This document shows, one piece after another, positions 6,584 to 11,639 of a DNA stretch of 11,639 nt (position 1 is its first letter; each line of letters opens with the position of its first letter). Origin of the DNA: an uncultured Lachnospiraceae bacterium. GTDB taxonomy: Bacteria; Bacillota; Clostridia; Lachnospirales; Lachnospiraceae. Position numbers and translations under genes: made by a program. Under the pieces are notes generated by a model. It searched no databases and was not told the DNA's origin. It saw only the letters and a program-made list of their open reading frames with translations. The DNA lies in contig CAMJWQ010000077.1 of the NCBI GenBank assembly GCA_946409475.1, forward strand, positions 1 through 11,639, in the 5' to 3' direction.

Positions 6584-7964
6584 TCTATTCAGAATGAGTA
6601 TCAGCAGCCTGTGGAAAAGAAAATTACGTACCATTTTAACGGTTTTAGGGGTTATCATTGGAACGGCATCTATTGTGGTTATGGTTTCTTTAGGGCTGGG
6701 GCTGAATAAAAGTATGCTGGAATCCATAGAATCCTCCGGCGGCTTAACAACCATTAATGTGTATGCGGGAGAGGACAAATACTATTATGGCAGCGAAGCG
6801 GTGAGTGTTTCTGCGACGGCGGACGAGGATTCCACGGAACCGAAGCAATTAACGGATGAATCGATTGAAGCCATAGCACAAATACCTCATGTCACTATTG
6901 TTTCGCCGATTTTAAACATAGGAGTAATAGCAAAACAAGGTGCGTATGAGTCTTATTTAAATCTTCAGGGAATGACGATTGATGCCTTGCAAAAATTTGA
7001 TATCCCTTTGGAATGGGGAAGCCTTCCTGCGGAGGGTGACAGCGAAGTAAAGCTTCTTTTTGGCAATCAGGTTATACTGGATTTTTATAATTCGAAAACC
7101 CAGCAGTATTATTGGGATACGGGAGTGGTTCCCCCCATTGATCTGCAGAATTCCTCTTTATTTTTAATATATGATACGGATGCCTACTGGCAGTCTCAAA
7201 ACGGAGGAGGAGATGATGGCAGCGGTAATCAGGTATCGCCTCCCAAAAAGTATATTGTGGATGCCTGCGGACTGGTAGAGGGAGGAACGGAGGGCTGGAA
7301 TAATTATTCCTATAATGTTTACTGTGATATCGAAGCATTAAAAACACAGTTAAAAAGAGTTTTTAAAAATAAAGTCATTCCTGGACAGCCCACCACAAAA
7401 AGCGGGAAACCATATAAGGAATTATATTATAACCAGGCTTATGTAAAAGTGGATGATATGAATAACGTAAAGGAAGTGCAGAGCGTAATCAGTGAGATGG
7501 GTTATAGTGCATCCAGTAATATAGAATGGCTGGAATCTTCTCAAAAGCAATATCAGACCGTTCAGGCAGTTCTGGGAGGCATCGGTGCCGTATCCCTATT
7601 TGTAGCGGCTATCGGCATTGCCAATACTATGATGATGTCTATTTACGAAAGAACCAAGGAAATAGGGATAATGAAGGTTTTAGGATGTGCTTTGAATAAT
7701 ATACGTTATATGTTTTTATTGGAAGCAGGATTTATCGGATTTCTGGGCGGTATATTCGGTATTGCCTTAAGCTATGGGATTTCCGTCATTATAAACCAAC
7801 TGGTAGGCGGTATGTATGGGGAAAGTACCAGTGTTTCTTATATACCACCCTGGCTGTCTCTTGCAGCACTTGTTTTTGCAGTGCTGGTGGGAATGATAGC
7901 AGGATTTTTCCCGGCACTCAGAGCTATGCGTTTAAGTCCTTTAGCAGCTATTCGTAATGAATAA
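6570..7964 (+). CDS. ABC transporter permease, MacB/FtsX class
   Basis: This 464-residue membrane protein has the four-helix layout of the MacB/FtsX family: a first helix near 20-42 (ILTVLGVIIGTASIVVMVS), a large extracytoplasmic domain at about 45-330 corresponding to MacB_PCD, and three C-terminal helices near 332-358, 380-410 and 427-455. The cytoplasmic loop ERTKEIGIMKVLG and the ending PLAAIRNE are family hallmarks. The start at 6570 overlaps the previous gene and has GGGAGAAGG (6553-6561) nine bases upstream, consistent with translational coupling. With the ATPase at 4124-4852 it should form a dimeric mechanotransmission-type transporter. Such systems export peptides or antibiotics or act on envelope proteins; nothing here selects among these. 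Confidence 0.92.
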   Translation: MKFLDLFRMSISSLWKRKLRTILTVLGVIIGTASIVVMVSLGLGLNKSMLESIESSGGLTTINVYAGEDKYYYGSEAVSVSATADEDSTEPKQLTDESIEAIAQIPHVTIVSPILNIGVIAKQGAYESYLNLQGMTIDALQKFDIPLEWGSLPAEGDSEVKLLFGNQVILDFYNSKTQQYYWDTGVVPPIDLQNSSLFLIYDTDAYWQSQNGGGDDGSGNQVSPPKKYIVDACGLVEGGTEGWNNYSYNVYCDIEALKTQLKRVFKNKVIPGQPTTKSGKPYKELYYNQAYVKVDDMNNVKEVQSVISEMGYSASSNIEWLESSQKQYQTVQAVLGGIGAVSLFVAAIGIANTMMMSIYERTKEIGIMKVLGCALNNIRYMFLLEAGFIGFLGGIFGIALSYGISVIINQLVGGMYGESTSVSYIPPWLSLAALVFAVLVGMIAGFFPALRAMRLSPLAAIRNE

Positions 7965-8056
7965 GTTTATTGCTCAGGCAGCCCGCTGTTGCCTATGGAA
8001 ATAATGAGTGGGGCAGAATAGAAAAAATAATCGAATTTATATTAATGCTGTGTTTG

Positions 8057-8086
8057 GGGCGCTTCGAATTGAAGCGCCCTGTTTTT
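8057..8086 (+). terminator. GC-rich terminator of the ABC operon
   Basis: GGGCGCTTC (8057-8065) pairs perfectly with GAAGCGCCC (8071-8079) around a GAATT loop, followed by TGTTTTT. This nine-pair stem with a T run is a clear rho-independent terminator 92 bp after the permease stop codon. The upstream side is not A-rich, so it works only in the + direction. Confidence 0.92.
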
Positions 8087-8122
8087 ATCGTATAGGAAAA
8101 AGATGCATAGTTTTAAATAGGA

Positions 8123-8133
8123 GTATACACTGG
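8123..8133 (+). repeat. TATACACTG motif, copy 1
   Basis: GTATACACTGG is identical over 11 bp to the copy at 8271-8281, 148 bp downstream. It is distal to the promoter of the PRD regulator and could be a regulator binding site. Confidence 0.45.
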
Positions 8134-8202
8134 GGTAAGATATGGAGAAAGAGTTACACACTAACAGCCTATAAATTTCATTTATGATAGGAGGAATGGT
8201 AA

Positions 8203-8244
8203 ATGTATACAAAAGCAAAGGGAATAATTGTGAAAAATTATTAA
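8203..8244 (+). CDS. Possible 13-residue leader peptide
   Basis: ATG at 8203 opens a 13-codon frame ending in TAA at 8242-8244. AGGAGG (8189-8194) lies eight bases before it, which is ideal spacing. A different frame from ATG 8196 gives 37 residues but lies too close to that site. There is no similarity I recognise, and no convincing promoter between the terminator at 8086 and this frame, so it may be chance. Confidence 0.15.
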   Translation: MYTKAKGIIVKNY

Positions 8245-8270
8245 AAAGTGTCAATAAAATGAAAGAAAAG

Positions 8271-8281
8271 GTATACACTGG
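8271..8281 (+). repeat. TATACACTG motif, copy 2
   Basis: GTATACACTGG lies five bases before the -35 box of the promoter at 8287-8315, a normal activator position for a dedicated regulator. It is identical to the copy at 8123-8133. Confidence 0.5.
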
Positions 8282-8286
8282 ACATT

Positions 8287-8315
8287 TTGACCGACAGATA
8301 CAAAGATGATATTGT
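8287..8315 (+). promoter_or_regulatory. Probable promoter of the PRD regulator/PTS operon
   Basis: TTGACC (8287-8292, five of six matches) is separated by 17 bp from TATTGT (8310-8315, four of six). Transcription would begin near 8322 and give a leader of about 40 nt before the ATG at 8363. It is a sigma-A type promoter; it is flanked by TATACACTG copies on both sides. Confidence 0.55.
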
Positions 8316-8324
8316 ACAGTTACA

Positions 8325-8338
8325 ATACACAGTGTATA
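8325..8338 (-). repeat. TATACACTG motif, copy 3 (inverted), within a palindrome
   Basis: CAGTGTATA at 8330-8338 is the reverse complement of TATACACTG. It also forms part of ATACAC-A-GTGTAT (8325-8337), a palindrome with a one-base centre. It begins just after the predicted transcription start near 8322, a position suited to repression. Confidence 0.5.
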
Positions 8339-8340
8339 GT

Positions 8341-8356
8341 CTCCTTAAAAGGAGGG
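8341..8356 (+). promoter_or_regulatory. Ribosome site in a potential occluding hairpin
   Basis: AAGGAGGG (8349-8356) is the ribosome site for the start at 8363. It is directly preceded by CTCCTT (8341-8346), which can pair with AAGGAG through at least five base pairs with a four-base TAAA loop. This could lower translation of the regulator. Confidence 0.5.
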
Positions 8357-8362
8357 TGTACG

Positions 8363-10969
8363 ATGAAGTCAAATAAGGAGAAAATTTATGATTTTATCAA
8401 ATTACATTTGGAGGAGGGAGGGGTATCGACCCAATATATCGCACAGGCATTGAATTTACAGCGTACGAATGTAAGCAGAATCCTCAGTTCTCTTGTGAAA
8501 GAAGAAAAGGTCCATAAAACCGATGGAAGACCTGTTTTATATCATATTGAGGAGGATTCGGACAAAGAGCGGGACAATTGCTTTCTTAATATGGTAGGGC
8601 ACGGCGGGAGCATGAAAAGAGCGGTTCAGCTTGCGAAGGCGGCTGTCCTATATCCGCAGAAAAGCCTGAATTCCGTGATTATTGGCGCCAGAGGAACAGG
8701 AAAAAGCCTATTGGCAGTATTAATGCACAAATTTGCGGTTCAAAGCGGTGTGCTTTCAGCAAATGCTAAAATAATTATTTTTGACTGCAGGAATTATGTG
8801 GAAAATGAGCAGCAGATTGAAAGTGAGCTTTTAGGTGACCGCAGCCATAGAGGGTGCTTTACACAGGCAGAGGGCGGAGTTCTTGTAATTGATAATGCCC
8901 AATACTTAAATGCCAGGCTTAGAAATACCATTGTGCTGCAAACGGAAAAACTAAGAGCAGGAAAATCCGAAGGTAAAAAAACCGTTCCAATCGTCATTGT
9001 GATCTGTGATAATAAAAATTCCATTGCCTGTGACGATTTTACATCAAAATTTCCGATTATTATAGAGCTTCCGTCTTTGGGAGAAAGACCACTTCAGGAA
9101 AGAATGGAGCTGATACAGAAATTTCTGGCACTGGAAGCGGCACGGATTAAAAAGACACTGAATATTAGTGCGGAATTGCTGCGCTGTCTGCTGCTATATG
9201 AATGTGAGACAAATTGTATCCAACTGAAAATGGATATTAAAATCGGATGTGCCAATGCATATGTGAGGGAGCATAAGGGAAATGATACGCTTCAGTTGTT
9301 TATCAGTGATTTTGACCACCATGTACGAAAAGGATTTTTAAAATATAAGGCTCATCAAAAAGAAATTGAACAGATTATTCCTTCGGATTACAGCTATTCC
9401 TTTAGTGATTCTTCTATGAAAATGAGTTCGATGGACAAAGAAAAATTAAATAATATCAATATTTATGATGAATTGGACCGGAAAGCTTCTTTTCTGGCTT
9501 CAAGAGGTCTGGAAGATAATGAGATAACTCTTTTGTTAAGCACTGAGGTGGAAAGTATATTCCGCCGATATCAGAACAGCCTTACCAGGGAGGTGATAAA
9601 TAAAGAGCAAATGGCCATGCTGGTGGATAAACGAATTATTAACCTTGTAGAAATATTTTTAAACGGAGCTTCCGCCAAGCTGGGAAGAAATTTTTCGACT
9701 TCGGTTTTTTATGGGCTGTGTTTACATTTAAACTCTGCCATAAGTGAACGGTCCACATCAAATAAGGCGGCAAGGAAACGGATTCTGGATATTTTGGAAA
9801 ATTATAAATCAGAATATCTGCTCAGTATGGAACTGTCCCTTAAAATAAAACAAATTTTTGAAATTGAGCTATCCATAGAAGAGATCATACTGATTGCCAT
9901 GTTTATCAGCTATCCTGCTCCCACGGAGGAGATTTTAAATAAGCCGGTCATTTTATTCGCATTTTACGGAGATGGCGTTGCTTCTTCTATTAGTAAGACA
10001 ATTACCGGACTTACTCATTTGGAAAATGTATTTGCTTTTGAACTGGCTTATGAAAAAAGCACGGAGGAGGTCTATCTTTCCCTAAAAGCATATATTTCCA
10101 GAATTGATAGGGGAAAGGGCGTTATTGTTGTTTATGACAGCAGTATGCTGGCAGAAATGCTGGTTTCTATAGAAGAGGAGCTTCGCATGGTAATCCGCCA
10201 GCTGTCACTGCCGGTTACCACCATCGGAATTGAGCTTGCCAGAAAAGCGGCAATCGAAGAAAATGTGGATACGGTTTACAGAAGTGTGCGCAACAATCTG
10301 GATTTTTATGGAATGAAATTAAAGAAAATGATTGTTACCATATGTACAACGGGAAAGGGAGCCGCAGAGGAGCTGAAGCACTATATAGAGCAGTACGGTG
10401 ATGTTGAGGATGCGGAAATTATCTCCCTGTCCATGTCGGATAAAGAGGTGCTGCGGGATGAACTGATACGTTTGATGCGTCTGGGGGATATTCAATTTGT
10501 GGTAGGCACATTTGATCCCGGATTATTTTCTTTGCCGTTTCTATCAATCGGCGAGATATTCGGTACTCCGAAGGAAAGACTGCCCTCTCTGCTGCGTTTG
10601 AGCAGGGAAGATAAGAGAAGCATTAATTATGAAGAGGTTTTTGAGTATCTTACGGAACAGCTGGAGCATACGAACATTACCAAGCTTAGAAGGCTTCTGC
10701 CGGGAGTCCTGTCAGAAATTAACAGTAAAATATGCGGACTTTCCGTGGATACGGAGGTAGGGCTTTTTATTCATATTTCCTGCTGTATTGACAGGCTGCT
10801 TGCCGGCATATCCGCTCCTGTAAATATACGCAGAGAGCTGCTCATTGCAAGATATCAGCATCAATTTAAGGAGATATTGAAGCTGGTAAAGCCGTTAGAA
10901 AAGGCATTTAATATTATTTTTAATGATGATGAAATTGCTAATATTCTGACAATTATATATAAAGTGTAA
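8363..10969 (+). CDS. LevR-like PRD-containing transcriptional regulator with degenerate AAA+ domain
   Basis: This 868-residue cytoplasmic regulator follows the LevR/ManR plan: N-terminal winged HTH (about 1-65), AAA+ domain (about 80-290), PRD1 (about 380-500), EIIA-Man-like domain (about 505-625), EIIB-Gat-like domain (about 640-735) and PRD2 (about 755-868). Such proteins switch PTS operons according to phosphorylation by HPr and the cognate EII. Walker A GARGTGKS (108-115) is intact, but Walker B reads VIDN with N178 instead of the catalytic Glu, the GAFTGA loop that touches sigma-54 is absent (LLGD 156-159 runs almost straight into RGCFTQAEGG), and the arginine-rich segment before the IPxxIxLP strand is TSK (227-229). 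Likely phospho-sites are H455 (PRD1), C661 (EIIB) and H804 (PRD2); the EIIA position is Y535. The start at 8363 fits AAGGAGG at 8349-8355; the longer frame from 8306 has no ribosome site and begins before the -10 box. The IIA gene follows 12 bp later, so both are co-transcribed. Confidence 0.88.
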   Translation: MKSNKEKIYDFIKLHLEEGGVSTQYIAQALNLQRTNVSRILSSLVKEEKVHKTDGRPVLYHIEEDSDKERDNCFLNMVGHGGSMKRAVQLAKAAVLYPQKSLNSVIIGARGTGKSLLAVLMHKFAVQSGVLSANAKIIIFDCRNYVENEQQIESELLGDRSHRGCFTQAEGGVLVIDNAQYLNARLRNTIVLQTEKLRAGKSEGKKTVPIVIVICDNKNSIACDDFTSKFPIIIELPSLGERPLQERMELIQKFLALEAARIKKTLNISAELLRCLLLYECETNCIQLKMDIKIGCANAYVREHKGNDTLQLFISDFDHHVRKGFLKYKAHQKEIEQIIPSDYSYSFSDSSMKMSSMDKEKLNNINIYDELDRKASFLASRGLEDNEITLLLSTEVESIFRRYQNSLTREVINKEQMAMLVDKRIINLVEIFLNGASAKLGRNFSTSVFYGLCLHLNSAISERSTSNKAARKRILDILENYKSEYLLSMELSLKIKQIFEIELSIEEIILIAMFISYPAPTEEILNKPVILFAFYGDGVASSISKTITGLTHLENVFAFELAYEKSTEEVYLSLKAYISRIDRGKGVIVVYDSSMLAEMLVSIEEELRMVIRQLSLPVTTIGIELARKAAIEENVDTVYRSVRNNLDFYGMKLKKMIVTICTTGKGAAEELKHYIEQYGDVEDAEIISLSMSDKEVLRDELIRLMRLGDIQFVVGTFDPGLFSLPFLSIGEIFGTPKERLPSLLRLSREDKRSINYEEVFEYLTEQLEHTNITKLRRLLPGVLSEINSKICGLSVDTEVGLFIHISCCIDRLLAGISAPVNIRRELLIARYQHQFKEILKLVKPLEKAFNIIFNDDEIANILTIIYKV

Positions 10970-10981
10970 GGAGAGATTTAA

Positions 10982-11293
10982 ATGCAGAATGATGAAAAAT
11001 TGGAAGAAATCGCAATGCTTATAATTGCCAATTCCGGTGCTGCCAGATCCGGTGCGTTCGGTGCGTTAGAAGAAGCCAAGAAAGGAAATTTTGATTCGGC
11101 AGAACAGCTTCTGCAGGAGGCAGAGAAGAGCCTGCATAAAGCTCATGAATCCCATCGGGAGCTTTTGAAAATGGATGCAAAAGGCGAAATAGAAAAAACC
11201 GGGATCCTGCTTGCCCATGCCCAGGATCATTTAATGGGCAGTACGCTTGCAAAGGAACTGATCAGGGAATTAATTGTATTGTATAAAAAATAA
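10982..11293 (+). CDS. PTS lactose/cellobiose-family IIA component
   Basis: This 103-residue cytoplasmic protein accepts phosphate from HPr and passes it to the IIB component. It has the all-helical IIA-lac layout and the motif HAQDHLM, in which H79 is the phospho-acceptor and the Asp three residues later binds the metal ion of the trimer. The length matches the family. The ribosome site AAGGAG overlaps the stop codon of the regulator gene, eight bases before the start. With the IIB gene after the 11299-11459 repeat it belongs to an oligosaccharide PTS of the lactose/N,N'-diacetylchitobiose family, whose substrate (cellobiose, chitobiose, lactose or another beta-glycoside) cannot be fixed here. 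The IIC gene is not in the window. Confidence 0.95.
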   Translation: MQNDEKLEEIAMLIIANSGAARSGAFGALEEAKKGNFDSAEQLLQEAEKSLHKAHESHRELLKMDAKGEIEKTGILLAHAQDHLMGSTLAKELIRELIVLYKK

Positions 11294-11298
11294 CAGCC

Positions 11299-11459
11299 AG
11301 TACAGCCTTGCATAAATTTCGCTTAATATCAGCGCCTGATATTTGCGTCAGGGCAAGGCAGAGGAAAGAGGTGTAGCTGTTCTACGCTGACTGACGATAA
11401 CGCAGCACTGGCGTAAATAGCGGGCGCTGAGTTAAGTGATAATTGTGCAAGGCTGTACT
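11299..11459. repeat. 161-bp imperfect inverted repeat, MITE-like
   Basis: The ends AGTACAGCCTTGCA (11299-11312) and its exact reverse complement (11446-11459) are the tips of arms of 53 and 52 bases (11299-11351 and 11408-11459), which match with nine mismatches and one gap; five of the mismatches would be G-U pairs in RNA. The centre has its own stems, CGTCAG/CTGACG (11346-11351 with 11391-11396) and GTGTAG/CTACGC (11371-11376 with 11382-11387). TA dinucleotides lie near both tips, and no coding frame is present. It looks like a non-autonomous mobile element or REP-like repeat inserted between the IIA and IIB genes. It has no T run, so it is not a simple terminator. Multi-copy status is an expectation, not something seen. 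Confidence 0.75.
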
Positions 11460-11479
11460 AGATGAAAGGAAAAGTGAAA

Positions 11480-11639
11480 ATGGAAAAGAAGGTATTACTA
11501 ATATGTGCAGGCGGTATGTCTACCAGTATTCTGATGAAAAAGATGGAAAAGTATGCGCAGGAAAAGGGCTTTACACTGAAAATTGAGGCAGTAGGTATGT
11601 CTTCCTATGAGGAGGTATATAAGAATTATGATGTTATCC
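11480..11639 (+). CDS. PTS lactose/cellobiose-family IIB component (5' part)
   Basis: The frame runs off the window after 53 codons. It opens with a hydrophobic strand and the phosphocysteine loop CAGGMSTS, in which C9 receives phosphate from IIA-His and passes it to the sugar; this P-loop is diagnostic of the IIB-lac/cel group. Full-length members have about 100 residues. The start at 11480 fits AAAGGA (11465-11470) with nine bases of spacing; the in-frame ATG at 11462 has only the inverted repeat upstream and no ribosome site. It forms the PTS with the IIA gene upstream. The IIC permease gene would be expected to follow. Confidence 0.92.
   Translation, partial: MEKKVLLICAGGMSTSILMKKMEKYAQEKGFTLKIEAVGMSSYEEVYKNYDVI

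Larger units (their letters stand above)
7965..8362. other. Intergenic region between the ABC and PTS operons
   Basis: These 398 bases contain a terminator at 8057-8086, three copies of the 9-mer TATACACTG, a promoter at 8287-8315, a ribosome-site hairpin at 8341-8356 and a tiny frame at 8203-8244 with a good ribosome site. A small stem AGGCA/TGCCT at 7976-7994 lacks a T run. I saw no GG-N10-GC pair of a sigma-54 promoter in this stretch. Confidence 0.7.

Noticed and set aside
8306..8362. 19-residue N-terminal extension of the PRD regulator
   Set aside because: It has no ribosome site and begins before the -10 box of the predicted promoter; ATG 8363 has a strong, well-spaced AAGGAGG.
11408..11425. 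Sigma-54-like TGGC...GC before the IIB gene
   Set aside because: The GG-to-GC spacing is wrong and the bases are part of the inverted repeat.
11462..11479. Upstream in-frame ATG for the IIB gene
   Set aside because: Only the inverted repeat precedes it; the AAAGGA at 11465-11470 serves the start at 11480.

Overview
The window looks like a chromosomal segment from a low-GC anaerobic Firmicute, most likely a Clostridia/Lachnospiraceae-type organism. This is judged from A/T-rich spacers, strong AGGAGG-type ribosome sites, a TTG start, Gram-positive-style signal peptide and export genes, and the gene families present. All genes convincingly called lie on the + strand. No rRNA, tRNA, CRISPR array or phage gene was seen.

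Layout: (1) 1-351 is an A/T-rich control region with a textbook housekeeping promoter (224-252) and two near-identical palindromes with a central CG, whose centres are 211 bp apart. (2) 352-2422 is a two-gene unit: a PfkB-family sugar kinase and a LacI-family regulator that probably binds those palindromes. (3) 2423-2619 carries a terminator-like hairpin and an extended -10 promoter for a monocistronic glyA (2620-3858), which ends at a long hairpin terminator (3946-3986). (4) 4124-7964 is a three-gene ABC unit with its own extended -10 promoter: a MacB/LolD-type ATPase starting at TTG, a secreted membrane-anchored protein with Ig-like (CARDB/COG1361-like) domains, and a MacB/FtsX-type permease. 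A GC-rich terminator (8057-8086) closes it. (5) 8363-11639 is the start of a lactose/cellobiose-family PTS operon: a large LevR-like PRD regulator, the IIA gene 12 bp after it, a 161-bp imperfect inverted repeat, and the start of the IIB gene, which is cut by the window end.

How the genes work together: the kinase/LacI pair appears to be a self-regulated sugar module. The ABC unit is probably an efflux or cell-envelope-acting transporter whose middle protein replaces the usual HlyD-type adaptor. The PTS operon links sugar import to its own regulator through PTS phosphorylation.

The most unusual item is the LevR-like regulator. It keeps the full domain order (winged HTH, AAA+, PRD, EIIA-like, EIIB-like, PRD), but the AAA+ domain has lost the GAFTGA loop that contacts sigma-54, the Walker B glutamate and the arginine-finger segment, and the EIIA-like domain has Tyr where the phosphorylated His should be. 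I also saw no sigma-54 promoter near it. It probably works without sigma-54. Its promoter region has three copies of a 9-bp motif, and its ribosome site can fold into a hairpin.
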